Below are positions 16,478-25,498 of a DNA stretch of 64,000 nucleotides, piece after piece (the first letter of the stretch is position 1; each line of letters opens with the position of its first letter). The position numbers were made by a program, and so were the translations under genes. The stretch covers positions 5,106,838-5,170,837 of the forward strand of contig NZ_KB910518.1 of assembly GCF_000374185.1 (NCBI RefSeq). The letters are read 5' to 3'. Source of the DNA: Paenibacillus sp. HW567 (GTDB lineage Bacteria > Bacillota > Bacilli > Paenibacillales > Paenibacillaceae). The notes below the pieces were generated by a model. That model ran no database searches, was not told the DNA's origin, and worked only from the letters and a program-made list of their open reading frames with translations.

Positions 16478-18367
16478 TCAATCTTCAAATACGCTATCTG
16501 ACCAATTATAATACTTTTGAGCTTCTGCATGTCCTTGTTCATAGGTAGCCCCATGCTTTTTCATGTAATTAGATTCAAACAATTCGTGATTGAGCAATAA
16601 GATGTCATTCTTATTGTAGTTTCCTTGCATCATTCGATCCCATGCCGTTGCTTGTTGATAGTTTGGGTCAAACGATTTTACCTGTCTATTGTCAAATTTA
16701 TGTTTCTCTATGAACAAATGATTCTTAATCTGCTGAATATCAGCTTCTTTCCAACCTGTATTCTTTGCAATATCACTAATATCATTATTTATAGTTCTAA
16801 AGTTTGTGTACATATTAATTGCCATATCTTCCTGTTTCATATATTCAGGTATAGAAGTGAATGTCACTTTAGGTACATCTACATTATCAATCCGTTCACC
16901 TTTAGCATTATGTGTTGGGTTGGGCGTCCCATTTGGATGAAGATTACCCGTCCCCTTAATCGTAAGGTCTAAATCATCCAGTTCCTGCAAGCTCTCCAGA
17001 TTACTTGTTTTAGTTATGGACTTCGTTTCAATGGCCTCTACGTCATTCAACTCTTTTATTTTACCAAATCCACTTCCTGCCATTCCACTTGAGGCCTGAA
17101 TTTGCCCATTCTTATTGGTTCCACTCTTCAGATTGACGGTCCCCATTCCCAATGTTTCAGTGATCCGGTCTGCGCTCGCTGCACCACGCAATGTGGCCTG
17201 GAAATCGCTTGTGAACTCGCTGAGCACGGATTGCTGCTCCATTTGCATTGCAAAAAACTGGGCTTCCATCGCTTGCTGTCCCTGTGTCTTGATTCCTGGT
17301 TTTTTACCTGTAATCAGTTCATCGAGCGGGTCCACCAAATATTTGTCGATAAAATCCTTCTTGGCCGGTCGCCTTTGCCAATCGCCCTGATCTCCTGTGA
17401 CCTTCTCCACCCTGGGGCCGTCTTTGATATCCCGCATCATCGCCTGATTCACGATTTCCCGCCAGGCTTCTGAATTGGGATTCGTAAGGAGTATTCCCTG
17501 GCCTCCCTGATGAATTATGTCTAGCTGGCTCTTGGCCCACTTGCCTTTATCTCCCGGCTCTATCGCCATTCGCAGTAGCAAATGATACGATTCATCCTGT
17601 ACCATTGGTACGCTGCTGGTTGTAATCGACGGATCGTAGTCACACGCTTTAACTGCGGGCTGTCTGAAATACGCGCTCAAATCCTTCCCTGCCTGGTACT
17701 GTACTTTATCTACCCCCAGGGATTCCATTTTCTTGCGTGCCTCTTCCGCCAACTTGTGTACAGCGTTCATTTGAGCATTATTGCCAAACGCCTGATATAC
17801 ACCATAAGCCGTCTGCGCCTTCGCGATCTGATCCCGCGCTTCATGGATATCCTGGAGCTTGCTTTGTGCTGCAATACTCTCCACTGACCCAAAACCTGAC
17901 TTTTGGACGATATTCCGAAGCTTCTGAACCACGGGATCACTATCCAGCTCATCGCGGCCTGTCAAGGTCATTACTGAACGGATCAGATTCGTAGCCGCCT
18001 TCTGGGCAAAGGCCGGAATCGAGAACCTCCCCGTTCCACCGCTCCCCCCAAAGCTTCCGAACATGCCCGCAAGGAGGCTGAACTGCTGAGCTAACTTGTC
18101 TGCCTGCCGCTTGTTCTCGTCTTGAACCCCCTGAACGCCCTTAATCGCGGCCCGAATGATATCCTCCAGTTTTTCTGCTTCTGCCGTCAACTCGTTAATA
18201 AGCACCTGAGCCTGTACCACATCTTGTCCCAGCGGGATTCCGTCCCAATTGTTGGCCTGGCCTTTAAGCTGTAGATATAGCTGGTTGGTATCCTGGCTCA
18301 CCTGTCCTATTTTCGTTTGGAGGCGCCGGGCTTCATCTTCTTTGAACACCAGTTTTTTTAATGGCAT
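16478..18367 (-). CDS. WXG-type polymorphic toxin, probable type VII secretion substrate
   Basis: A 629-aa protein. Residues 5-105 are helical with a WXG motif (W41-D-G43), like ESX/type VII substrates. Residues 106-510 are a helical linker region rich in Gln/Lys. The last 110 residues form a distinct tip (DISDIAKNTGWKEADIQ... to NDILLLNHELFESNYM) ending with HGATYEQGHAEAQKYYNW; H594/E595 and H613 could be catalytic or metal-binding, but there is no HExxH. The tip is clearly more AT-rich than the rest, as expected if tips are exchanged by recombination. The ATG at 18367 follows GGAGGG and is preferred over an earlier frame start. An immunity gene follows after 13 bases. No secretion genes are in the window. 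Confidence 0.75.
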   Translation of the reverse strand: MPLKKLVFKEDEARRLQTKIGQVSQDTNQLYLQLKGQANNWDGIPLGQDVVQAQVLINELTAEAEKLEDIIRAAIKGVQGVQDENKRQADKLAQQFSLLAGMFGSFGGSGGTGRFSIPAFAQKAATNLIRSVMTLTGRDELDSDPVVQKLRNIVQKSGFGSVESIAAQSKLQDIHEARDQIAKAQTAYGVYQAFGNNAQMNAVHKLAEEARKKMESLGVDKVQYQAGKDLSAYFRQPAVKACDYDPSITTSSVPMVQDESYHLLLRMAIEPGDKGKWAKSQLDIIHQGGQGILLTNPNSEAWREIVNQAMMRDIKDGPRVEKVTGDQGDWQRRPAKKDFIDKYLVDPLDELITGKKPGIKTQGQQAMEAQFFAMQMEQQSVLSEFTSDFQATLRGAASADRITETLGMGTVNLKSGTNKNGQIQASSGMAGSGFGKIKELNDVEAIETKSITKTSNLESLQELDDLDLTIKGTGNLHPNGTPNPTHNAKGERIDNVDVPKVTFTSIPEYMKQEDMAINMYTNFRTINNDISDIAKNTGWKEADIQQIKNHLFIEKHKFDNRQVKSFDPNYQQATAWDRMMQGNYNKNDILLLNHELFESNYMKKHGATYEQGHAEAQKYYNWSDSVFED

Positions 18368-18520
18368 TGATTCCCTCCGACTTTTCAGCATATTCGTTTG
18401 CGTTACAGTACCTGCAGTCAAACGATAGAGCATTATGTATAAGTACCTATTTTATATCGGATTTATTTTCCATTTTTTCAACTTGGCTACAATGAAGGAA
18501 GATCATAATTTCCAAAACAA

Positions 18521-18578
18521 CAAAAAACCTCTCCTGGAGCAAGGATGCCTTCGCAGCCCTGCCGTTCAGAGAGGTTAT
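18521..18578 (-). terminator. terminator of the alpha-xylosidase gene
   Basis: Minus strand AACCTCTC (18576-18569) pairs with GAGAGGTT (18534-18527) and runs into TTTTTTG. Confidence 0.7.
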
Positions 18579-18608
18579 TCATTCGGGATGTCAGCAGAAT
18601 TCCCGTTC

Positions 18609-20930
18609 TTACTTTAGCGTAATCGTGATCGCTGCCGATTTGGCTCCGGCGTTCACTTTCACTGTAGTTTCATCTACCAGTTCAGCGCCTTCTACAGAAG
18701 CGATAGCGCCCAGATCCTTCACAGCCAGGGTGAAGGCTTTGCCGCTGCCTTCTGCAGCAACAGTTACGGTATTGCCTTTGCGTTCAGCCTTCACGGTCAG
18801 CTCAGGAGCGCCTTTGATATCGCGTACGGTTGCAGCAGTTGCTGCGCCGTCTTCAAGCGAATACAGGCCAAACTTCACGCCGTCCGCAAAGTCATAATCC
18901 GGACGGTTATCTACGCTGCCTGTGGCAAGCAGGGAGTTCTGGCGTACGAACAGCGGCAGGCTGAAGAAATCATGCGTTTCTTTGCGCCATGATCCGCCCT
19001 GTACGGTTTCACCGCTAAGCAGATGTGTCCAGCGGCCAGCCGGCAGATAGTATTTCACTTCGCCGTTTTCCTGGAAGATTGGAGCTACCAGCAGGGAGTC
19101 ACCCAGCATGTACTGACGGTCCAGCACTTCGCAAGTAGGATCTTCCGGGAATTCCATCACCATCGCCCGCATCGAAGCCCAGCCCTGCTCATGCGCCTGT
19201 CCCGCCACATCATACAGGTAAGGCATCAGGCTGCATTTAAGCTTGGTGAAGAAGCGGGTAACATCCACAGCTTCATCGTCGTACGCCCAAGGCACCCGGT
19301 ACGAGGTGCTGCCGTGCAGACGGCTGTGGCTGGAGAGCAGGCCGAAGGCCAGCCAGCGTTTGAAGACGTGCGCCGGAGCCGTATTTTCAAAGCCGCCGAT
19401 ATCATGGCTCCAGAAGCCGAAGCCGGACAGACCGAGGGACAGGCCGCCGCGCAGGCTTTCTGCCATCGACTCATAATCCGCATAGCAGTCGCCGCCCCAG
19501 TGAACCGGGAACTGCTGTCCGCCAGCCGTTGCTGAACGTGCGAATACCGCCGCTTCATTTTTGCCAAGCTTCTCTTCCAGCACTTCAAAAACAACCTTGT
19601 TGTACATTTGAGTATAGTAATTGTGCATTTTCTGCGGGTCAGAGCCGTCGAAGTACACCACATCGGTTGGAATGCGTTCGCCGAAGTCGGTCTTGAAGCT
19701 GTCTACGCCCATATCCACCAGCTTGCGGAGATAACCGGCATACCATTCACAAGCCGCAGGGTTCGTGAAGTCCACGAGTCCCATGCCCGCTTGCCACAGA
19801 TCCGTTTGGTAAACGTCGCCGTTTGCTTTTTTAATCAGATAGCCATTCTTCTTGCCTTCTTCAAACAACGGTGAACGCTGCCCGATATAGGAGTTAATCC
19901 ATACGCAGATTTTGAGGCCTTTTGCCTTCAGACGTTTCAGCATGCCAACCGGGTCCGGGAATACGCGCTCATCCCACTGGAAATCGGTCCATTGGTATTC
20001 ACGCATCCAGAAGCAGTCGAAATGGAACACATGCAGCGGCAGGTCCCGCTCTGCCATGCCTTCTACGAAGGAATTCACCGTTGCTTCATCGTAGTCGGTA
20101 GTGAACGAAGTAGTCAGCCACAGACCGAAGGTCCATGCCGGTGGAAGTGCAGGCTTGCCGGTAAGCGATGTGTATTTGCTGATAACCTCTTTGATCGTAG
20201 GTCCTTCAATTACGAAATATTCCAGGCTCTCTCCAGCTACGCTGAATTGGGCTTTCTTTACTTTTTCCGAAGCGATTTCATACGAAACCAGCTCAGGATG
20301 GTTCACGAATACGCCGTAGCCTTTGCTGGTTACATAGAACGGAATGTTCTTGTATGCCTGCTCAGAGCTTGTACCGCCGTCTTTATTCCAGAGATCCACT
20401 ACCTGTCCATTCTTAACAAAAGCGGTGAAGCGCTCGCCCAGACCATAGACGAATTCCCCTACGCCGATATCCAGCTCTTCACGCATGAACGTGTTGCCGT
20501 CCTGATCGGTGATGTAAGCCATGGATTTGAAACCGCTGCCGGTAATGCGCTCATTGCCGCGGTAGAAATCTACAGACCACTGGGTTCCTTTGTTGATGAC
20601 TACACGGAGTCCGCCGCTGATCAGCACGGTTTGTGTTTCGTTTTCTTCAATTTGCACATGATCGCCAGTTCCCTTAGTCAACTCGAAAACCGGACCGCGT
20701 TCCTGCACACCGTCATGATGAACAATTTTGATGCCAACCACGCCCGGAAGCGGGGAATGGAATTTCACAGTCAACAGTGTCGAGTTCAGCGTTGCTGCAC
20801 GACCTGTAATTGGAGTAGTTTGGGTAACTGCTGTCAATCCTTCTGGAGTTTTTTCCACTACATAGTTTTGGACAGCGCCGTTAATGGTAATGCCGTCGCG
20901 AACCAGCCATAGACCGTCGGTAAATTTCAT
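18609..20930 (-). CDS. yicI: GH31 alpha-xylosidase, YicI type
   Basis: A 773-aa enzyme that removes alpha-1,6-xylose from xyloglucan oligosaccharides or isoprimeverose; cytoplasmic. Domains in order: N-terminal beta sandwich, TIM barrel, two C-terminal beta domains. The nucleophile Asp is in FKTDFGERIP (D415) and the acid/base Asp in HWGGDCYAD (D481), almost the same numbering as E. coli YicI. FKTDFGE and WGGDC are the alpha-xylosidase signatures that separate it from alpha-glucosidases. I chose the ATG at 20930 (MKFTDGLWLVRDG), which aligns with the family start; a GTG five codons upstream overlaps the AAGGG ribosome site. It diverges from an AraC regulator starting at 21057. Confidence 0.95.
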   Translation of the reverse strand: MKFTDGLWLVRDGITINGAVQNYVVEKTPEGLTAVTQTTPITGRAATLNSTLLTVKFHSPLPGVVGIKIVHHDGVQERGPVFELTKGTGDHVQIEENETQTVLISGGLRVVINKGTQWSVDFYRGNERITGSGFKSMAYITDQDGNTFMREELDIGVGEFVYGLGERFTAFVKNGQVVDLWNKDGGTSSEQAYKNIPFYVTSKGYGVFVNHPELVSYEIASEKVKKAQFSVAGESLEYFVIEGPTIKEVISKYTSLTGKPALPPAWTFGLWLTTSFTTDYDEATVNSFVEGMAERDLPLHVFHFDCFWMREYQWTDFQWDERVFPDPVGMLKRLKAKGLKICVWINSYIGQRSPLFEEGKKNGYLIKKANGDVYQTDLWQAGMGLVDFTNPAACEWYAGYLRKLVDMGVDSFKTDFGERIPTDVVYFDGSDPQKMHNYYTQMYNKVVFEVLEEKLGKNEAAVFARSATAGGQQFPVHWGGDCYADYESMAESLRGGLSLGLSGFGFWSHDIGGFENTAPAHVFKRWLAFGLLSSHSRLHGSTSYRVPWAYDDEAVDVTRFFTKLKCSLMPYLYDVAGQAHEQGWASMRAMVMEFPEDPTCEVLDRQYMLGDSLLVAPIFQENGEVKYYLPAGRWTHLLSGETVQGGSWRKETHDFFSLPLFVRQNSLLATGSVDNRPDYDFADGVKFGLYSLEDGAATAATVRDIKGAPELTVKAERKGNTVTVAAEGSGKAFTLAVKDLGAIASVEGAELVDETTVKVNAGAKSAAITITLK

Positions 20931-21056
20931 GTGTGCACTTGCCACCCTTCAATTTGGTGTTTATAGTTGCATTATAACGATAATAAATATACAAAACTAA
21001 TAAAATATAGCTTATTTATAACACTATCCTGATGTTTATTGAAAAGGAGGGCGAAC

Positions 21057-21974
21057 ATGGACCGCACATCGCAGCGATTGCTCAAAGAAGACCGTGTACA
21101 TGGCGACATTATGTTCCCGCTGGCGGCCTACTGGGTCGAGCTACCAGCCGGAACCCATGTCCTGGATACACACTGGCATGAGGAAGCGGAGTTTTTTTTG
21201 CTGCTGGAAGGCGAAATTCTGTTTCAGGTGGACACCGATTATTTTCCGCTCCGGGCAGGGGAAGCTGTGTTCATCGACTCCGGGGATATCCACGCCGCCT
21301 ACGTGCTGAAGGAAGGCCCTTGCCGGTTCTGCGCCCTGGTCTTTCACCCCGATCTCTTGGCCAGCGCCCAATATGACGCCATCCAGCAGACGGTGATTCT
21401 GCCGCTGCAGGAGAAACGCCAGAGCTTTCCCAGACATCTGTCGCCGGAAATTCCCTGGCAGCTAGAGCTGCTGCACCACCTGGAGCGTCTCATGGAGACA
21501 TATGATCATAAGTTGCCCGGTTTTGAAGCGTTTATGAAAGGAACCTTGCTGATTATGCTCTCGGAGATCGCCATTGGAGACCGTGCGGTGAACCGCAGCC
21601 AGTCCGAGGGTGCCGATACCACCAAGATCAACCGGCTCAAAAAGGTCATTCTCTATATTCAGGACAACTATCAGGAACCGATCCGCACCCGCGACCTGTC
21701 CGAGCTGATTCCGATGAGTGAAGGCCAGTTCTGCCGCTTCTTCAAGGCAATGACCCGCAAAACGCCGGTCGATTACATCAACTCGTACCGCATCCGCCAG
21801 GCCGCTGACCTGCTGCAGCAGAGCGAACGCAAAATCTCGGACATCGCGCTGGAGGTCGGCTTCGACAACGTCAGCTATTTCATCAAGGTGTTCCGCAAGG
21901 CGATGAAATGCTCGCCCTCGGAGTTCCGCAAAGGGGCGGGATTAGGGGCGGGTCAGGCGCAGTTGTATCCATGA
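21057..21974 (+). CDS. AraC-family transcriptional regulator
   Basis: A 305-aa regulator. The N-terminal cupin has the DTHWHEEAEFFLLLEGEILFQVD strand pair and FPLRAGEAVFIDSGDIHAAY, a sugar-sensing fold. The C-terminal AraC domain has IRTRDLSELIPMSEGQFCRFFKAM and ISDIALEVGFDNVSYFIKVFRKAM, ending CSPSEFRKG. The ATG at 21057 follows AAGGAGGG by 5 bases; an upstream TTG at 21039 would put the ribosome site inside the gene. Divergent from the alpha-xylosidase over 126 bases, so xyloglucan-derived sugar is a plausible signal (inference). Confidence 0.92.
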   Translation: MDRTSQRLLKEDRVHGDIMFPLAAYWVELPAGTHVLDTHWHEEAEFFLLLEGEILFQVDTDYFPLRAGEAVFIDSGDIHAAYVLKEGPCRFCALVFHPDLLASAQYDAIQQTVILPLQEKRQSFPRHLSPEIPWQLELLHHLERLMETYDHKLPGFEAFMKGTLLIMLSEIAIGDRAVNRSQSEGADTTKINRLKKVILYIQDNYQEPIRTRDLSELIPMSEGQFCRFFKAMTRKTPVDYINSYRIRQAADLLQQSERKISDIALEVGFDNVSYFIKVFRKAMKCSPSEFRKGAGLGAGQAQLYP

Positions 21975-22060
21975 CAGAAGGGGAGGACGGCTACATTTAT
22001 TTCATGACAGATTGCCGGGGTTCTGTCTAATTCAAGTCCGACTCCCAGCCTCTCCGCCGG

Positions 22061-24193
22061 TCACGCTTCCTTCCGAATCACAATAAAGCATGTGCTGTCC
22101 GGCAGCGGAACGTCCTGGCCGCTCTCGTCCATGATAACCACCCGGCCCTGGAGCGCCTCCGTATAGCCCTCCTGCAAATAGTGGCGCAGGACTTCAAGCT
22201 TCGCCCGCTCGCCCAGGGTCTGCCGGATGAAAGCCTCATACTGTGTAGGAGTGAAGTAACCAAACTGCTCCTGCACCTCATGAATATAGGCTTCTTCTCC
22301 CCACGTGTAGGTGTACAGAAACTCCATGGCATCGTTCATCGGCATGAGCACCTCCTGCTCAGCCACCGGCTCGTACTGAATTACTCTCCCGGCAAAATCC
22401 TTGGCATAGCGCTCCAGCGAAGCCATCCCGTCCGCCTCCAAAAAACGTACACGGCGCCGTTCTTCCAGCGGCTCGCTCATAATCCCGTCACGGATAATAA
22501 TAACCCCTCCGTCTGCCAGCACCTCAAAGCTGCTAACCAGTGCCGCAGCCACCGTCTCATGATTGAACTTCGCGCCGTTCAGCGGCACGTACGAATACAG
22601 CTCATGCAGAATTGAGGAGAAAATCACTGTGTCCACCGTGCCTGCCTCGACAAAATCCTTGAGGTTCAGCGCATCGCCCTGCAGCACCTCCCAGCGGCGG
22701 CCCTCCCGCTGCTTCTTCTGGCGCAGCGCTTCCACAACATTGCTGGAAATATCTATGCCAACCGGAACCACTCCCGGCATCCGCTCTTCGATCAGATCCA
22801 GCAGCACGCCGCCGCCGGGGCCAATGTCCAGTACCTTCCGGCCAGTGACATACTCCAGAATGACCGATTTATAGTCTGCTGTCTCATTCATTTGGCTCAA
22901 ATAGGTATCCTCATTATGGAACCGGTCAAAGGCATCCCGGCGCAGCTCGAACAAATCGAACAGCAGCAGCACCGCCCGCTCATACAGTGCAGACTTTTCA
23001 GCCTCTATGCAGAATTCAATCAGCTTCTCAGCCGCCGGAGAGAATCCGAAATCAACAAACAACGTGTCAGGCAGATGCTCCTCCCGCCGCAGCCGGTGAA
23101 CCAAATGGGGGTTGCCGGAAGGCTCCACTCCGTTCAGGATATTCTCCCATGTCAGCCCGGACAGATACTTTTCAATGATCCGTTTCTTGTACACATTGAT
23201 TTTCTTCGCGCCTTTGTAGTCATAATAGATGCCGTTCATGACCATCTCATAACTGATGTGGTTCAGCGTGGACAGCTTGCCGCCGCAGGCCGCCAGAGTC
23301 ATGATCTTAAGGAATTGCTCCAGCGAAAACGTCTGCAGTGCGGATTCCACATACCAGAAAGTAATATGCTGCATAGGCTCCAGTACAGCGGCACTCCAGC
23401 CTGCCTGCTCCAGACTGTCCCATTCTGCATCGAAGTCCTCTCCCCCGGCAATCGCTCCTGCACGCATTCTCCGCAAGCGCTCCTTCATCGGTACCCCGGC
23501 GTTCAGATTCCCTGAAGAAATTGCTGCAATCAGCTTCATTACCTCGGTCCGCACCTCTTGCCACAGCTCAGGGGACACAGCAGAAATAATGCAGTGATTC
23601 AGCGCGAACAGCAGCCGCTCCAGCTCATCGGCGGTCAGCAGCCCTTCCTCCACCATCGCTGACAGCGGACGATGAACAAATGGCGGAACCTCACCGCGAA
23701 TCTGCTGCCCGATCAGACCATGCGTCTCGATCAGCCGGTGTACGATCACTTTTCTCTCCGCTTCGGCTTCCCCCGCTTCTGTCCCCCGGTCAGCCTGCAG
23801 CCGTATTACCTCATCAACAGTAGAGATTCCACCCGCCTGACGCCAGTACAACTGGGCCGAACCCATATTGTGGACAAAAATGTTGATCCCTTCCGCCTCC
23901 CACAGCCGCCGCTGGCGCCGTGTTCCGCCCTTTGCCGTTTCCGACCAGACCAGTGTCTCTTCGACCAGCTCTTTAATCCAATAGGACAGCGATAGACTAT
24001 CCAGCAGGCGCAGACTGCGCTCTACGTAATCCAGTACCGGATTTATGTACTCCAGCTCTTGAAGCGACTCTACGCGCTCAAGATTTACAATCGTTTCTTC
24101 GGCCTGAACAATATAGTGTAGCCAAGAGCAGCTTTCTTCGTGTACGATCCCCGTCATACGATACGCTTCAATGGCTTGCAGGGATTTCAGCAT
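22061..24193 (-). CDS. large SAM-dependent methyltransferase with unknown N-terminal region
   Basis: A 710-aa protein. The class I methyltransferase domain starts near residue 440, with motif I VLDIGPGGG (454-462), an acidic end of strand 2 (VGIDIS), motif II-like VLQGDALNL, and DTVIFSSILHEL. The first 430 residues are mostly helical and match no domain I can name; they include a Tyr/Lys-rich segment GIYYDYKGAKKINVYKKRIIEKYLSG. The substrate is unknown. It stands alone, convergent with the AraC gene at 21974 and divergent from the amidohydrolase remnant. The large N-terminal part might bind RNA or protein, but nothing here proves that. Confidence 0.75.
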   Translation of the reverse strand: MLKSLQAIEAYRMTGIVHEESCSWLHYIVQAEETIVNLERVESLQELEYINPVLDYVERSLRLLDSLSLSYWIKELVEETLVWSETAKGGTRRQRRLWEAEGINIFVHNMGSAQLYWRQAGGISTVDEVIRLQADRGTEAGEAEAERKVIVHRLIETHGLIGQQIRGEVPPFVHRPLSAMVEEGLLTADELERLLFALNHCIISAVSPELWQEVRTEVMKLIAAISSGNLNAGVPMKERLRRMRAGAIAGGEDFDAEWDSLEQAGWSAAVLEPMQHITFWYVESALQTFSLEQFLKIMTLAACGGKLSTLNHISYEMVMNGIYYDYKGAKKINVYKKRIIEKYLSGLTWENILNGVEPSGNPHLVHRLRREEHLPDTLFVDFGFSPAAEKLIEFCIEAEKSALYERAVLLLFDLFELRRDAFDRFHNEDTYLSQMNETADYKSVILEYVTGRKVLDIGPGGGVLLDLIEERMPGVVPVGIDISSNVVEALRQKKQREGRRWEVLQGDALNLKDFVEAGTVDTVIFSSILHELYSYVPLNGAKFNHETVAAALVSSFEVLADGGVIIIRDGIMSEPLEERRRVRFLEADGMASLERYAKDFAGRVIQYEPVAEQEVLMPMNDAMEFLYTYTWGEEAYIHEVQEQFGYFTPTQYEAFIRQTLGERAKLEVLRHYLQEGYTEALQGRVVIMDESGQDVPLPDSTCFIVIRKEA

Positions 24194-24312
24194 GCGGTTC
24201 GCCTCCTAAATTTTCCTGGTTCTATAAACGAAAGAATATCTTCGTTCAGTAACTAATGTGGAATATACTTTCTCCTGGACAATACAATCTTTGCTGGAGG
24301 GGTAGCTCTGCC

Positions 24313-24754
24313 ATGAGAAAAGCAGCAATTGAAGTTATTAACGGCCGCTTTGGTACTATTACACAATATCGGGATAACCCGACAAAGAATGAAGAAGCAC
24401 AGGAAATAGACCTGAACGGGCTTTTCATCCTGCCGGGATTAATTTCATGCGCATACCAGTTTTAAATTTTTGCAGAATAAGCCTCTGCACGGGTACCATA
24501 AAGAGTATTTGAATGCATGTCTTCGGGAGGGAATTACCACGATACGCGACGAAGGAGTGTCTGCAACAGCAACCATTGACGATGTTATAGTACATATGAA
24601 TGGGCTGGATCGTTTGTCTTTTCCCAGAATGATCACGTCAGGTAAAGTATTTACGACCCCCGGGGGATATGGAGGGCAAGAGTTGGTGTTGGAAGTGCGG
24701 AAGAAGCCAAGGGTTAAATTTGTCATGAAGGAAGGCCAGGTTATATCCCGCTGA
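24313..24754 (+). pseudogene. amidohydrolase remnant (frameshift and large internal deletion)
   Basis: A ribosome site (GGAGGGG) and ATG at 24313 open a frame reading MRKAAIEVINGRFGTI, then IDLNGLFILPGLISCAYQF and a stop at 24463. This is the standard start of a metal-dependent amidohydrolase, where HxH should follow LPGLI. One base out of frame it continues KFLQNKPLHGYHKEYLNACLREG and TTIRDEG...ITSGKVFTTPGGYGG, then jumps directly to VKFVMKEGQVI, the usual C-terminus. About 250 residues of the catalytic barrel are missing and the HxH metal ligands are lost. No functional product is expected. Confidence 0.85.
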
Positions 24755-24770
24755 CAGAATATTATAGAGC

Positions 24771-24818
24771 AGCGGCAGTCATGGACGAGAGTATTAAGTC
24801 CAGGATTGCCGCTGTTTT
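24771..24818 (+). terminator. terminator after the amidohydrolase remnant
   Basis: AGCGGCA (24771-24777) pairs with TGCCGCT (24807-24813), followed by GTTTTG. An outer AGAGC/GCTCT pair extends the stem. Confidence 0.6.
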
Positions 24819-24824
24819 GCTCTG

Positions 24825-25328
24825 CTATTGTTTCTCCGGAGCCAGTGACTTGCCCGCTTTGGCGGATACGGAAAAATAACTCATCTCAATAGGTGACATG
24901 GGTTTCGGTTCTCCCATCGTTTGCTCTACGCCACCGTCCTGACGTTCATCCGAGCAGTCCCGGCGGTAGCTCCCCTCTTCCAATTTCATGTCGATAAAAT
25001 CGACGACCTGCTGCAGCGAGGCGATCTGGCTGAGGATATTTTCCCGGTGGCTTCTTAAGAGCTCCACCAGCTCGGGAAATTCCGCAGGATCGGTGTCAGC
25101 GGAGACAGCTAAAAATGGCCGCATCTCCTCCAGCGGCATCCCTGTTTTTTTCAGACAGGATATCAGTTGGATTCTATCGACGTCCTCCTGCCGGTAGACG
25201 CGGTGCCCGTTGTCCTTCCGGTCTGCCCGTTGCAGCAGCGCGATCTTTTCGTAATAACGGATGGTGTCCTGGGAAATTCCAGTTTGCTCTGCGGTCTGCT
25301 TTATCGTAAAGGTTTGCTCTGCCTTCAT
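24825..25328 (-). CDS. MerR-family regulator
   Basis: A 167-aa regulator. The N-terminal winged helix-turn-helix reads FTIKQTAEQTGISQDTIRYYEKIALLQRADR and GHRVYRQEDVDRIQLISCLKKTGMPLEEMRPFL, followed by a dimerisation coiled coil (residues 85-118) and a polar tail without the paired metal-binding Cys of metal sensors. It diverges from a short-chain dehydrogenase/reductase gene. Both promoters carry an 18-bp CTTGGAG-type dyad, so it probably controls both genes. Confidence 0.92.
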   Translation of the reverse strand: MKAEQTFTIKQTAEQTGISQDTIRYYEKIALLQRADRKDNGHRVYRQEDVDRIQLISCLKKTGMPLEEMRPFLAVSADTDPAEFPELVELLRSHRENILSQIASLQQVVDFIDMKLEEGSYRRDCSDERQDGGVEQTMGEPKPMSPIEMSYFSVSAKAGKSLAPEKQ

Positions 25329-25369
25329 GCGGTTCCCTCCCGGGGATTGCCTTTTTGCCTATTTTATAT

Positions 25370-25387
25370 CTTAGAGCTGACTCCAAG
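25370..25387. promoter_or_regulatory. imperfect MerR-type operator (merR side)
   Basis: CTTAGAGCTGACTCCAAG is an imperfect palindrome whose reverse complement follows TTGACT and precedes a TATAAA box, on the promoter of the MerR gene. Confidence 0.6.
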
Positions 25388-25428
25388 TCAAGTCTCTTAT
25401 CCTTCAGAAAAAGCTTGGTTATCACGTC

Positions 25429-25457
25429 TTGACTTGGAGCCGGCTCCAAGTTATACG
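25429..25457 (+). promoter_or_regulatory. SDR promoter with perfect MerR-type operator
   Basis: TTGACT (25429-25434) and TATACG (25452-25457) flank the perfect 18-bp palindrome CTTGGAGCCGGCTCCAAG (25433-25450), which lies in the spacer, where MerR regulators bind. Confidence 0.7.
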
Positions 25458-25498
25458 ATGTGCGCATCAAAGAAATCTTATCTGGAGGAGACGATACG

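Noticed and set aside
16478..18367. Metalloprotease toxin because of HELFE
   Set aside because: No HExxH motif; the His-Glu pair alone does not support a zinc protease.
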